64,000 nt of DNA from Geopseudomonas aromaticivorans (GCF_019097855.1 NZ_JAHRGL010000057.1:186001-250000); one strand, 5' to 3'; numbered from the stretch's first letter, positions 30,015-38,498 are shown. Notes: generated by a model from the sequence alone, not told the origin. Numbers and translations: made by a program.

Positions 30015-30811
30015 GTGAAGTTGCGCCGCTGGAAGATCACGATGGCCAGCGCCAGCAGGGCGCCGATATAGGCCAAGGCATTGAGTAGCGCCAGGCCCAT
30101 CGCGGCTGGCTCAACCGGCAGGCCGTAGAGCGCCAGCACGCGCCAGTCCAGGCGGGACAGATCGGGCAGCCAGACGTAGGCATGCTCCAGTAACGGCCCG
30201 AACAGGCTCTGGTGCAGCGGGTCGGAACGTTCGCCGCGCAGGTAATCGATGGTCGGCCCCAGGCCGCGCGCCGCCAGCGCGAAGGCCAGGCCGAGCAGGA
30301 ACGGCAGGAACGGCGTGGTCGACAGGGTCGCCAGCAGCAAGGCGAAGGCCGCCACTACCAGCACGTCAAGCCAGATGCCCAACAGAACCAGCCAGTAGGG
30401 CCAGCCCAGCGCCGGCGGGCGCAGCTGCGGGTATTCGGAGCCGAAGAAATACAACAGCCCCCAGAATACCGCGCCGATGAACAGCAGGCTGGCGCCGCCA
30501 AGCAGCGCCACAGCAAAGAAGCGCGACAGCAGGAACTGGCGCCGGGAAATCGGGTAGGCCAGCATGAAGTACACCGACTTGCGCTCGATGTCGCGGGCCA
30601 GCAGGTCCTGGACCCAGACCAGCACCATCAGCAGCAGGACGATGCGCATTCCACTGAAGGCCACGTCGAGGGTCACCGTCAGTTGCTGGCGCCCGGAAAA
30701 GTTGCCGGCCAGCAAGGCGGCGCCGAGCAGTGCCAGGGTCACCAGCAGCAGGATGCGGAAGCCCAGGCCGCGCAGCCCCATGCGCACCCCCAGGCGGGTC
30801 AGTTCGAACAT
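30011..30811 (-). CDS. ABC-2 type permease beside the pilin genes (PilI-like)
   Basis: This 266-residue integral membrane protein has six hydrophobic segments and the ABC-2 layout: an N-terminal amphipathic RLGVRMGLRGLGFRILLLV, helix 2 near FSGMRIVLLLMVLVWVQDLLA, then the typical ARDIERKSVYFMLAYPISRRQFLL loop region. I set the start at ATG 30811-30809 with GGAGAAAGG upstream; a longer in-frame start would run into the terminator. It is first in the permease-TPR-ATPase operon and lies only 12 bases after the T-run of the pilin terminator, so it may be expressed by read-through or from its own promoter inside pilA-C. Confidence 0.88.
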   Translation of the reverse strand: MFELTRLGVRMGLRGLGFRILLLVTLALLGAALLAGNFSGRQQLTVTLDVAFSGMRIVLLLMVLVWVQDLLARDIERKSVYFMLAYPISRRQFLLSRFFAVALLGGASLLFIGAVFWGLLYFFGSEYPQLRPPALGWPYWLVLLGIWLDVLVVAAFALLLATLSTTPFLPFLLGLAFALAARGLGPTIDYLRGERSDPLHQSLFGPLLEHAYVWLPDLSRLDWRVLALYGLPVEPAAMGLALLNALAYIGALLALAIVIFQRRNFT

Positions 30812-30822
30812 GCCTTTCTCCA

Positions 30823-30850
30823 CAAAAAACAAGCCCCCAAATGGGGGCCT
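30823..30850 (-). terminator. Rho-independent terminator after pilA-C
   Basis: On the - strand a GCCCCC/GGGGGC stem with an ATTT loop is followed by GTTTTTTG. It lies 25 bases past the pilA-C stop and directly abuts the ribosome-binding site of the permease gene, so partial read-through could set the pilin-to-transporter ratio. Confidence 0.85.
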
Positions 30851-30875
30851 GTCTGGACAGCAACTTTTTGGTAAA

Positions 30876-31328
30876 TCAAGCACCAGAAACAGTACCGCAG
30901 CCGTTGGCTGCAGCCAAATTAATTACGCCAGCTTTAATCGCGGCAGCTGCCAGATTCGCGGTGGTCTTGGGAAGCGGATCACCACACTGGGCAACGCTGC
31001 CACCGACGGAAGATCCGGTGAACACGGTATAGCCCTTGTTGGAGCCGGCAGCCACGCCCATGCTATTAGTAGCAGCGCTGTCAATTACACCGGCAACCAC
31101 GTTGGCCGACAGGGTGGCCTCGAAATCGTTCTTGACGAAACCGGCACGGCTGGCAATGGCCAAGATATTGATCTTGCGAGCCAAGTTGATATCGGTAGTC
31201 ACACTACCGATCCCTTTGTAAGTTCCCGCAGCCAGCTGAACGTCGGTAGTAGTGGCGGAGCCGCTAGCATTGGCAACTGCAGAGACAAAAGCGCTGGCGA
31301 ACAGGGTCGCGGCAATAATCTTTTTCAT
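30876..31328 (-). CDS. Secreted partner of the split pilin (PilA-C-like)
   Basis: This 150-residue protein starts with a Sec signal peptide (MKKIIAATLFASAFVSAVANA, AXA cleavage before Ser22), giving a mature chain of about 129 residues. It is Ala/Gly/Thr/Val-rich and predicted beta-strand-rich, with two cysteines only: C115 (AQCGDPLP) and C144 (NGCGTVSGA). They could form a C-terminal disulfide loop like the D-region of type IVa pilins. There is no prepilin leader. ATG 31328 has AAGGGA 9 bases upstream and lies 18 bases after pilA-N, so it is a separate gene, not the tail of a nonsense-mutated pilin. Naming by position is an inference; I see no strong sequence match to a named family. Confidence 0.82.
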   Translation of the reverse strand: MKKIIAATLFASAFVSAVANASGSATTTDVQLAAGTYKGIGSVTTDINLARKINILAIASRAGFVKNDFEATLSANVVAGVIDSAATNSMGVAAGSNKGYTVFTGSSVGGSVAQCGDPLPKTTANLAAAAIKAGVINLAAANGCGTVSGA

Positions 31329-31346
31329 CGCATGAATTCCCTTCAA

Positions 31347-31538
31347 TTAGTTGGAGTTGGCGATGCCGCCGGTCAGGATGTTACGGGCATCGGACTGGGC
31401 CGACTTGTCGTAGCCCTTGGCCTGGTAGTCTTGGAACTGTGGGATGGCCACGGCAGCCAGGATGCCGATGATGGCAACCACGATCATCAGTTCGATCAGG
31501 GTGAAGCCCTTCTGGGCCTTTTTCTGCAGGTCTTTCAT
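31347..31538 (-). CDS. pilA: Short type IV pilin, N-terminal half only (PilA-N-like)
   Basis: This 63-residue prepilin has leader [11 protein letters not shown] cut by PilD before Phe1, then [20 protein letters not shown], with Glu5 and the hydrophobic helix complete. The mature chain is only 52 residues and ends at a TAA just past GGIANSN, where a normal Pseudomonas pilin continues for about 100 more. The segment [20 protein letters not shown] aligns with Geobacter sulfurreducens PilA, keeping F24, Y27, Y32 and the SDxRN motif. ATG 31538 has AAGGAGAG upstream. It occupies the pilA site, divergent from pilB and under a sigma-54-type promoter. Confidence 0.93.
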   Translation of the reverse strand: MKDLQKKAQKGFTLIELMIVVAIIGILAAVAIPQFQDYQAKGYDKSAQSDARNILTGGIANSN

Positions 31539-31588
31539 GGGAGGCTCTCCTTGAAAAGTGGGTCGGTCTGTTGGACCTGAATGGATCA

Positions 31589-31606
31589 ATGCAGGTGGCG
31601 TGCCAA
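31589..31606 (-). promoter_or_regulatory. Sigma-54 (-24/-12) promoter of the pilin genes
   Basis: On the - strand TTGGCACG-CCAC-CTGCAT matches the consensus TGGCACG-N4-TTGCW with one mismatch, with GG and GC spaced by ten bases. It lies about 50 bases upstream of the pilA-N ATG, in the divergent pilA/pilB gap. PilR-dependent sigma-54 control is known for pilA in P. aeruginosa. Confidence 0.85.
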
Positions 31607-31769
31607 CTTTTGCAACCGCCCATTCCGCGGGCTGCAGCACGCCCACACCGGATCAACAGGTCGACACCGCGGCAGGATGTGCCGTTTTTTGTCACACCAA
31701 ACGCAGGGATTTGGCAGCCAGGCGTCAGTACGCTATAAGGCAGCCACCGGATTAGCAGGTTGCCTCTCC

Positions 31770-33470
31770 ATGAACGACTCCATCGCCCTCACCGGCCTGG
31801 CCCGCCAGCTGGTATTCGCCGAGCTGCTCGATGCCAAGACGGCGCAGCAGGCCCAGGCCGAAGCGCTGCGCAACAAGATCCCGCTGGTCAGCCATCTGGT
31901 GCAGAACAAGCTGGTCAAGCCGCGTGCGCTGGCCGAGATGGCCGCCGAGCAGTTCGGCCTGCCGCTGCTGGAACTGAAGGCGCTGGACAAGGAGCAGCAA
32001 CCCAAGGAGCTGGTCAGCGAGAAGCTGATCCGCCAGCACCGGGTGCTGCCGCTGTTGCGCCGCGGCAACCTGCTGTTCGTCGGCGTCTCCGACCCCACCA
32101 ACCAGCAGGCCATCCGCGACGTCCAGTTCAGCACCGGGCTGACGGTGGAAACCCTGCTGGTGGAAGACGACAAGCTCGGCGAAGCCATCGACAAGTTCTT
32201 CGATAGCGGCGCCAGCGGCATGGAAGAGCTCAGCGATGTCGATCTGGATGGCGTCGAAATGGAGCAGGGCGGCGAAAAGAAGGAGGAAGCGGCGGCCAAC
32301 GAGGCCGACGACTCGCCGGTGGTCAAGTTCGTCCACAAGATGCTGCTGGACGCGATCCGCGGCGGCGCCTCCGACCTGCACTTCGAGCCCTACGAAAAAA
32401 GCTACCGAGTGCGCTTCCGTACCGACGGCATTCTCTTCGAGGTCGCCAAGCCTCCACTGCAGCTGGCCAGCCGCATCGCCGCGCGCCTTAAGGTGATGTC
32501 GGCCATGGATATTTCCGAGCGACGCAAGCCCCAGGACGGTCGGATCAAGCTGAAGGTTTCCGCCAACAAGGCCATCGACTTTCGGGTCAACACCTGCCCG
32601 ACGCTGTGGGGCGAGAAGATCGTGATGCGGATTCTCGACCCGACCAGCGCGCAGATGGGCATCGACGCCCTGGGCTACGAGGAAGTGCAGAAAGAGCTGT
32701 ATCTCAAGGCGCTGAGCCAGCCGCAGGGCATGATCCTGGTCACCGGGCCCACCGGCTCGGGCAAGACCGTGTCCCTGTACACCGGCCTAAACATCCTCAA
32801 CACCCCGGACATCAACATCTCCACCGCCGAAGACCCGGTGGAAATCAACCTGGAAGGCATCAACCAAGTCAACGTCAACCCCAAACAGGGCATGGACTTC
32901 ACGCAGGCGCTGCGCGCCTTCCTGCGCCAGGACCCGGACGTGATCATGGTTGGCGAAATCCGCGACCTGGAAACCGCCTCGATCGCCGTCAAGGCGGCGC
33001 AGACCGGCCACATGGTGATGTCCACCCTGCACACCAACAGCGCCGCGGAAACGCTGACGCGACTGCGCAACATGGGCGTGCCGTCGTTCAACATTGCCAC
33101 CTCGGTCAACCTGATCATCGCCCAGCGCCTGGCCCGCCGCCTGTGTCCAGCGTGCAAAAAGGTCCACGACATTCCGCGCGAAGCGCTGCTCGAGGAAGGC
33201 TTCCCGGAAGAGCAGATCGGCAAGTTCAAGCTCTATCAGCCGGTCGGCTGCGACGCCTGCAAGGGCGGCTACAAGGGCCGTGTCGGTATTTATGAAGTGG
33301 TTAAAATCACGCCAGCATTGCAGCGGATTATCATGGAAGAAGGCAATTCCATAGAGATCGCGAGCAAAGCACGCGAGGAAGGCTTCAACGATCTGCGCAC
33401 CTCGGGCCTGCTCAAAGCCATGCAAGGCATGACCAGCCTCGCGGAAGTCAACCGTGTGACCAAGGATTAA
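31770..33470 (+). CDS. pilB: Type IV pilus extension ATPase PilB
   Basis: PilB is the hexameric ATPase that powers pilus extension. The 566-residue product has the N-terminal GspE-type domain, Walker A GPTGSGKT at about 326-333, the Asp and His boxes (for example EDPVEIN and GHMVMSTLHTNSA) and the zinc-binding tetracysteine region (CPACKK and CDACKGGYKGR). Start is ATG 31770 (MNDSIALTGL). It is divergent from the pilin genes and begins pilBCD-coaE-yacG. Length and motifs are ordinary, so the machine itself is of standard pseudomonad type although the pilin is not. Confidence 0.98.
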   Translation: MNDSIALTGLARQLVFAELLDAKTAQQAQAEALRNKIPLVSHLVQNKLVKPRALAEMAAEQFGLPLLELKALDKEQQPKELVSEKLIRQHRVLPLLRRGNLLFVGVSDPTNQQAIRDVQFSTGLTVETLLVEDDKLGEAIDKFFDSGASGMEELSDVDLDGVEMEQGGEKKEEAAANEADDSPVVKFVHKMLLDAIRGGASDLHFEPYEKSYRVRFRTDGILFEVAKPPLQLASRIAARLKVMSAMDISERRKPQDGRIKLKVSANKAIDFRVNTCPTLWGEKIVMRILDPTSAQMGIDALGYEEVQKELYLKALSQPQGMILVTGPTGSGKTVSLYTGLNILNTPDINISTAEDPVEINLEGINQVNVNPKQGMDFTQALRAFLRQDPDVIMVGEIRDLETASIAVKAAQTGHMVMSTLHTNSAAETLTRLRNMGVPSFNIATSVNLIIAQRLARRLCPACKKVHDIPREALLEEGFPEEQIGKFKLYQPVGCDACKGGYKGRVGIYEVVKITPALQRIIMEEGNSIEIASKAREEGFNDLRTSGLLKAMQGMTSLAEVNRVTKD

Positions 33471-33472
33471 CC

Positions 33473-34693
33473 ATGGCGGCCAAACCGTTACAGAACAGCA
33501 CCTTCGTCTGGGAAGGCACCGACCGCAAGGGAACAAAGGTCAAGGGCGAAATCAGCGGCCCGAACCCCAATTTGGTCAAGGCCCAGCTGCGCAAGCAGGG
33601 CATCAACCCGCTCAAGGTGAAGAAGAAGGCTGGCTCGCTGTTCGGCCAGGGCAAGAAGATCAAGCCCATGGATATCGCCATCTTCACCCGACAGATGGCG
33701 ACCATGATGAAATCCGGCGTGCCGCTGCTGCAGTCGTTTGACATCATCGCCGACGGCGTGGAAAACCCCAACATGCGCACGCTGGTGCTGGAGATCAAGC
33801 AGGAGGTTGCCAGCGGCAACAGCCTGGCCAGCTCGCTGCGCAAGATGCCCAAGTACTTCGACGACCTGTATTGCAACCTGGTGGAGTCGGGCGAGCAGTC
33901 CGGTGCGCTGGAGACACTGCTAGACCGTATCGCCAGCTACAAGGAAAAGACCGAGGCGCTCAAGGCCAAGATCAAGAAGGCGATGACCTACCCCATCTCG
34001 GTGATCGTGGTGGCGGTGATCGTCACCGCCATCCTGCTGATCAAGGTGGTGCCGACCTTCCAGGGCGTATTCGCCGGCTTCGGCGCCGAACTGCCGGCCT
34101 TCACCTTGATGGTCATCCATATGTCCGAGTGGCTACAGGCCAATGGCTTCTTCGCACTCATCGGCCTGGTAGCCTTCGGCTTCTCCTTCAAGCAGGCCCA
34201 CCTGCGCTCGGAGAAGTTCCGCGACGCAATGGATCGCAGCCTGCTCAAACTGCCGATCTTCGGCGACATTTTCTATAAGGGCGCAGTGGCCCGCTATGCA
34301 CGCACCCTGGCTACCACCTTCGCGGCCGGTGTGCCATTGGTAGAAGCGCTGGACTCGGTGGCCGGCGCCGCCGGCAACGTGGTTTTTCGCACGGCGGTCA
34401 ACCGCGTCAAGCAGGACGTGTCCACCGGCATGCAACTCAATTTCTCGATGCGCGCCACCGGGGTTTTCCCGGCCATGGCCGTGCAGATGACCTCCATCGG
34501 CGAAGAGTCCGGCTCGCTCGACTATATGCTGGACAAGGTCGCCGAGTACTACGAGGCCGAAGTTGACAACCTGGTTGACAACCTGACCACCCTGATGGAA
34601 CCGATGATCATGGCCGTGCTCGGCGTGCTGGTCGGCGGCCTGATCATCGCCATGTACCTGCCGATCTTCAGCCTCGGCGGCGTGATCGGCTAA
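33473..34693 (+). CDS. pilC: Type IV pilus platform protein PilC
   Basis: PilC is the inner-membrane platform that couples PilB to the growing pilus. The 406-residue product has three membrane segments and two cytoplasmic GspF domains (each with the MATMMKSGVPLLQSFD or TLATTFAAGVPLVEALD type repeat), as expected. The ATG follows pilB's TAA by two bases, with AAGGA overlapping the pilB end, and its own TAA is directly followed by the pilD ATG. Confidence 0.98.
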   Translation: MAAKPLQNSTFVWEGTDRKGTKVKGEISGPNPNLVKAQLRKQGINPLKVKKKAGSLFGQGKKIKPMDIAIFTRQMATMMKSGVPLLQSFDIIADGVENPNMRTLVLEIKQEVASGNSLASSLRKMPKYFDDLYCNLVESGEQSGALETLLDRIASYKEKTEALKAKIKKAMTYPISVIVVAVIVTAILLIKVVPTFQGVFAGFGAELPAFTLMVIHMSEWLQANGFFALIGLVAFGFSFKQAHLRSEKFRDAMDRSLLKLPIFGDIFYKGAVARYARTLATTFAAGVPLVEALDSVAGAAGNVVFRTAVNRVKQDVSTGMQLNFSMRATGVFPAMAVQMTSIGEESGSLDYMLDKVAEYYEAEVDNLVDNLTTLMEPMIMAVLGVLVGGLIIAMYLPIFSLGGVIG

Positions 34694-35566
34694 ATGAGTA
34701 TTTTCGAACTTCTGGCCAGGCACGCACTGGCCTTTGTTTTCTGCGCCACCATCCTCGGCCTGCTGGTCGGCAGCTTCCTCAACGTGGTGGTCTATCGTCT
34801 ACCGATCATGATGCAGCGCGACTGGCAATCCCAAGCGCGTGAAGTGCTCGAACTGGAGCACGATGAGCCAAGCGAGCGCTTCAACCTGCTGCTGCCGGAC
34901 TCCAGCTGCCCGCACTGCGGGCACCAGATCCGCGCCTGGGAGAACATCCCGATCATCAGCTGGCTGCTGCTGCGCGGGCGTTGTTCGGGCTGCAAGGCAC
35001 CGATCAGCAAGCGCTATCCGCTGGTGGAGCTGGCCTGCGGAGTCCTTTCCGGCTACGTCGCCTGGCATTTCGGCTTCACCTGGCAGGCCGGCGCCGTGCT
35101 GCTGCTGAGCTGGGGACTGCTGGCGATGAGCCTGATCGACTCCGACCATCAGCTGCTGCCGGATGTGCTGGTGCTGCCGCTGCTGTGGCTGGGGCTGATC
35201 GTCAACCAGTCGGGGCTGTTCGCCTCGCCGGGCGATGCCTTCTGGGGTGCGGTGGCCGGCTATCTCAGCCTGTGGTCGGTGTACTGGCTGTTCAAGCTGG
35301 TGACCGGCAAGGAAGGCATGGGCTACGGCGACTTCAAGCTGCTGGCAATGCTCGGTGCCTGGGGCGGCTGGCAGATCCTGCCGCTGACCATCCTGCTGTC
35401 CTCGGTGGTCGGCGCGGTGCTCGGCCTGATCATCCTGCGCATGCGCAACGCCGAAAGCGGCACGCCGCTGCCCTTCGGCCCTTATCTGGCCATCGCCGGC
35501 TGGATTGCGCTGCTGTGGGGCGACGAGATAACCGGCCACTACCTGCAGTTTGCCGGGATGGGTTGA
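34694..35566 (+). CDS. pilD: Prepilin peptidase/N-methyltransferase PilD
   Basis: PilD cleaves the leader of prepilins and methylates the new N-terminus. The 290-residue protein has about eight membrane segments, a cytoplasmic zinc site of four cysteines (CPHC and CSGC) and the two catalytic aspartates in [12 protein letters not shown] and GYGDFKLL. It should process PilA-N's G/F site. Whether it also processes the Tad pseudopilins is unknown, since Tad systems often have their own peptidase, which is not in this window. It directly follows pilC. Confidence 0.98.
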   Translation: MSIFELLARHALAFVFCATILGLLVGSFLNVVVYRLPIMMQRDWQSQAREVLELEHDEPSERFNLLLPDSSCPHCGHQIRAWENIPIISWLLLRGRCSGCKAPISKRYPLVELACGVLSGYVAWHFGFTWQAGAVLLLSWGLLAMSLIDSDHQLLPDVLVLPLLWLGLIVNQSGLFASPGDAFWGAVAGYLSLWSVYWLFKLVTGKEGMGYGDFKLLAMLGAWGGWQILPLTILLSSVVGAVLGLIILRMRNAESGTPLPFGPYLAIAGWIALLWGDEITGHYLQFAGMG

Positions 35567-35646
35567 GCGTAGGGTGCGCCCTCCCTGTGGAGCCCTGCCG
35601 CCATCCGGGCGATAATGCGCCATCGCGGCAACGGATCATCCCCCCA

Positions 35647-36261
35647 ATGAAACCCTGGATTCTCGGCCTCACCGGCGGCATAGGCAGCGGCAAGAGCGCG
35701 GCGGCCAGCCATTTCGCCAGCCTCGGCGTGCATCTGGTGGATGCCGATCAGGCAGCGCGCTGGGTGGTGGAGCCGGGGCGGCCGGCACTGGCACATATCG
35801 TCGACCGCTTCGGCGAGCAGATCCTCCTAGACGATGGCGCACTGAACCGCGCGGCGCTGCGCACAAGGATCTTCCAGGCGCCCGAAGAGCGCCAGTGGCT
35901 GGAGCAGCTGCTGCACCCACTGATCCGCACGGAAATCCGCAGCGTGCTGGACGAGGCGCGCTCGCCCTACGCAATCTTGGTATCACCGCTGCTGGTCGAG
36001 TCGACGGCGCAGCGCGAGATGGCTCGCCGCGTGCTGGTGGTGGATGTGCCGGAGCAGGTGCAGATCCACCGGACCATGCAGCGCGACCAGGTGCCCGAGG
36101 AGCAGGTGCGCGCCATCCTACAAGCCCAGGCCAGCCGCGAGGAGCGCCTGCGCCATGCCCACGACGTACTGGTCAACGACCGCGACCTGGCCTGGCTGCA
36201 GCGCGAGGTGGAACGCCTGCACGAATTCTATCTGACACTTGAAGGAGGCCAGCCTCAATGA
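35647..36261 (+). CDS. coaE: Dephospho-CoA kinase
   Basis: CoaE phosphorylates dephospho-CoA in the final step of coenzyme A synthesis. The 204-residue product has the P-loop GGIGSGKS at residues 10-17, the [13 protein letters not shown] motif and the CoA-site region NRAALR. I chose ATG 35647 ([11 protein letters not shown]), since this is the conserved N-terminus; frames upstream are not. It is downstream of pilD by 80 bases and overlaps yacG by four bases, a well-known pseudomonad arrangement. Confidence 0.98.
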   Translation: MKPWILGLTGGIGSGKSAAASHFASLGVHLVDADQAARWVVEPGRPALAHIVDRFGEQILLDDGALNRAALRTRIFQAPEERQWLEQLLHPLIRTEIRSVLDEARSPYAILVSPLLVESTAQREMARRVLVVDVPEQVQIHRTMQRDQVPEEQVRAILQAQASREERLRHAHDVLVNDRDLAWLQREVERLHEFYLTLEGGQPQ

Positions 36262-36458
36262 AAAAACCGCTGACCGTAGCCTGCCCGACCTGTTCTACCC
36301 AGGTGGAGTGGAGTACCGACAACCCATACCGGCCGTTCTGCTGCGAGCGCTGCAAGCTGATCGACCTCGGCGCCTGGGCCGCCGAGGAGCACAAGATTCC
36401 GGGCGATTCGCTGGAGGACGAGCTGTTCAGCGGCGAGCTGGACGGGATGCGGCACTGA
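36258..36458 (+). CDS. yacG: DNA gyrase inhibitor YacG (zinc-ribbon)
   Basis: YacG binds the GyrB C-terminal region and inhibits gyrase. The 66-residue protein has four zinc-binding cysteines (C9, C12, C28, C32; CPTC and CCERC) followed by [19 protein letters not shown] and an acidic tail. It overlaps coaE by an ATGA junction, indicating coupled translation. Its own stop is 19 bases before the convergent permease gene. Confidence 0.96.
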   Translation: MKKPLTVACPTCSTQVEWSTDNPYRPFCCERCKLIDLGAWAAEEHKIPGDSLEDELFSGELDGMRH

Positions 36459-36477
36459 TCGACCGGCGTTGCCCGCC

Positions 36478-37161
36478 CTAGCGCTCCTCGTCCTTCCATG
36501 GCGCCTGCAGGTAGCGGGTGCGGTTGAAGGTTTCCAGCCAGTCCGGATAGAACACCACCAGCGCGGTAACCACCATGCCGTTGATGAAGGCCTCGGGAAA
36601 CATGATCAGCCACAAGTAGCCGGCGAAGTCGTCAAGCCAGGGCGGCATCTGGTAGATGCCATCGATCAGCAGCACACCGAGGCCGGCGAGCAGAACCAGC
36701 ACCGCGGTCAGCGCCGCCGGGAAGAAACCGCTGAAGAAGATGTAGACGAACAGGTTGCGCGGCTGCAGGCGCTCGACCAGTCGCGCACAGACCTCGGCGA
36801 TAAGCACCGGGATAAAGATCAACAGCACACCATTCACCCCCAGAGCCAGCCAGTCCTGGCGCCCAAGGGCAGCAACCCCCAACTGGGCAACGAAGGCAGC
36901 GAGCACCGCCAGCGGCCAGTCGAGCAGCAGGGTCACCGCGGTCATGCCGATGAAATGATAGGACAATCCGGAAGGGAAATCGCGCCGTACCAGCCAGAGC
37001 AGGAACAGCGCCAGCACGGTGCCAAACAGCAGGTGCTGGCGGCGGAAGTCGCTGAACAGCTCGACCCAGGGCGCATGCCAGAGCGCCGCCAATAGCAACG
37101 GCAGGAACAGCAGGGCTCCCAGCCACAAGCTGGACGCGGACAGCAGCGCCGCAGCGATCAC
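36478..37161 (-). CDS. Integral membrane protein, CbiM/NikM-like permease
   Basis: This 227-residue protein has six to seven membrane helices; motifs such as HFIGMTAVTLLLDWPLAVLAA and FINGMVVTALVVFYPDWLETF fit a family annotated in pseudomonads as energy-coupling-factor permease (CbiM/NikM type, metal uptake). The CbiM N-terminal His metal site is not evident, so transport of Co or Ni is unproven. It starts at GTG 37161, overlapping the stop of the upstream thioredoxin-fold gene (GTGA), so the two are translationally coupled. Confidence 0.78.
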   Translation of the reverse strand: MIAAALLSASSLWLGALLFLPLLLAALWHAPWVELFSDFRRQHLLFGTVLALFLLWLVRRDFPSGLSYHFIGMTAVTLLLDWPLAVLAAFVAQLGVAALGRQDWLALGVNGVLLIFIPVLIAEVCARLVERLQPRNLFVYIFFSGFFPAALTAVLVLLAGLGVLLIDGIYQMPPWLDDFAGYLWLIMFPEAFINGMVVTALVVFYPDWLETFNRTRYLQAPWKDEER

Positions 37162-37625
37162 GGCGCGACCTGCTCCAGCGCCGCGCGCAGCGCTGCCGCA
37201 TCGGTGAACACCTTGCGCTCGCGCAGCACACCCTGATCCAGCTGCAACCAGAGCACACCCTCCTGCGGAGCGGCATATTGCGGCACCACCTGCGCCTCGC
37301 GATCCAGCAGCACGCGATAGCTGTAGTCGCGCATCGCCGGAATGGCGAACAGCTTGCCGATCAGGCCGGGCATGCGACTGATATCGGCCACGAACAGCGC
37401 CTGACGAGCCTCCAGATACCCCTTGGGCCGCCCCTCCAGCGCCGCGCCGAGCAGCTTGGCGCCATCCATGCTGCGCGCCACCAGCAGGACGTGCAGCTGG
37501 TCATCGAGGGTGTAGGGCTGGTCGAACTGGTCGCTAAGGGTCCAAGGCGCGAGACGCTCGCCCGTTTCCAGAGCTTGTACGGTAGCAGCCAGCAGGGCCA
37601 GGCCCAGCAACATCCAGCGTTTCAT
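37158..37625 (-). CDS. Exported thioredoxin-fold-like protein
   Basis: This 155-residue protein has a signal peptide ([20 protein letters not shown]) and a thioredoxin-like beginning: [20 protein letters not shown], then [14 protein letters not shown]. No CXXC is present, so it is not an active oxidoreductase and looks YtfJ-like. I start at ATG 37625-37623, with TGGAG 8 bases upstream and an ATGA overlap with the GNAT stop; a GTG three codons earlier is the alternative. It is coupled to the permease gene downstream. Confidence 0.82.
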   Translation of the reverse strand: MKRWMLLGLALLAATVQALETGERLAPWTLSDQFDQPYTLDDQLHVLLVARSMDGAKLLGAALEGRPKGYLEARQALFVADISRMPGLIGKLFAIPAMRDYSYRVLLDREAQVVPQYAAPQEGVLWLQLDQGVLRERKVFTDAAALRAALEQVAP

Positions 37626-38047
37626 CGATTGCACTCCACAGTGGAAAAGACTCGAATATCCTCACGCTCGCTCCAGCCAGCACGGGCGCGCCAGAAGGCC
37701 AGCGCCTGCGGCGCGGCGTCGAGGACGAAGACATGGCTCTTGGCGATGCCCTGTGCCGCCAGACGGGCCAACACCGCCTCGATCAGCGCCGTGGCGATGC
37801 CGCGCTGCCGGCAACTTGGATCGACCAGCAGGTGCTGCAGGTAGCCGCGCCGCCCATCATGGCCGGCCAGTAGGCAGCCGACAATCGTCCCCTCCTCCTC
37901 GACCAGCAGGCTCAGCCCGGGATTGCGCGCCAGGTAGGCGCAGAACGGCACATAGGCATCCTCAGCGCGCAATTGAATACCTGGCGTGCGCATCCAGAGG
38001 ACGTGAAGAGCGGCGTGATCGGACGGGGAAACTTCGCGCAGCTGCAT
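37622..38047 (-). CDS. GNAT-family N-acetyltransferase
   Basis: This 141-residue GNAT protein carries the acetyl-CoA motif A in [20 protein letters not shown] (Q/RxxGxG/A), and motif B near YLQHLLV, with a final [17 protein letters not shown]. It is a generic small-molecule or protein acetyltransferase, substrate unknown. I start at ATG 38047 ([11 protein letters not shown]); longer in-frame sequence does not look like the family. Its TGA overlaps the ATG of the thioredoxin-fold gene, so the three-gene GNAT-Trx-permease set appears to be one transcript. Confidence 0.9.
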   Translation of the reverse strand: MQLREVSPSDHAALHVLWMRTPGIQLRAEDAYVPFCAYLARNPGLSLLVEEEGTIVGCLLAGHDGRRGYLQHLLVDPSCRQRGIATALIEAVLARLAAQGIAKSHVFVLDAAPQALAFWRARAGWSEREDIRVFSTVECNR

Positions 38048-38216
38048 GAGGATTTTCGCTGTTGGCTGTTGGGCACGGCGCCGAGCGCATGACGACGCGG
38101 GATACTCGAAACAGTCTACACCGCAGGAGGCATGCCAGATCGTCGCCATTGCCCAGCCATGCTCGATCGCAGCGCACGACCTAGAATGAGGGCAAGCCCC
38201 TTTGAGCGAGAGAACC

Positions 38217-38390
38217 ATGAGCAGCCATCTGAATCCCGAAGACCAGCGCAGGGTCGCGCAGTATTTGAACACCCCACAGCACCGCACCGAGCGCCGCGCG
38301 TTCCGGCCGTGGCTGCTGATGCTCGCACTGCTGGGGGTGGTGGCCGGCCTCGGCCTGTTGAGCCGCCTGCTGGCCGCGCTGGTTATCTGA
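38217..38390 (+). CDS. DUF3094 single-helix membrane protein
   Basis: This 57-residue protein begins [22 protein letters not shown] and ends with one hydrophobic helix ([23 protein letters not shown]). It is the DUF3094 family, short membrane proteins found in pseudomonads and of unknown function. ATG 38217 is preceded by GAGAG. It lies between the GNAT gene (divergent) and the tRNA cluster (convergent). Confidence 0.82.
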   Translation: MSSHLNPEDQRRVAQYLNTPQHRTERRAFRPWLLMLALLGVVAGLGLLSRLLAALVI

Positions 38391-38460
38391 AAGCCGCACC
38401 GGTTAGACACGTACAGCCTCGGCCGGAAAGATTAGCGTAGCCAGCAAAAAACGGACAAAC

Positions 38461-38498
38461 AAAAAAGCTGGAAGGCCTTACGGCACTTCCAGCTTTTT
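38461..38498. terminator. Bidirectional terminator between DUF3094 and tRNA cluster
   Basis: A 13-bp stem, AAAAAGCTGGAAG with CTTCCAGCTTTTT, encloses a GCC/GGC inner pairing and carries A/T runs on both sides, so it can end transcription from the tRNA operon (-) and from the DUF3094 gene (+). Confidence 0.85.

Noticed and set aside
31347-31538. Short pilin as a pseudogene with a premature stop
   Set aside because: The next gene has its own RBS, ATG and Sec signal peptide and no prepilin sequence, so the two halves cannot be one gene broken by a nonsense mutation.
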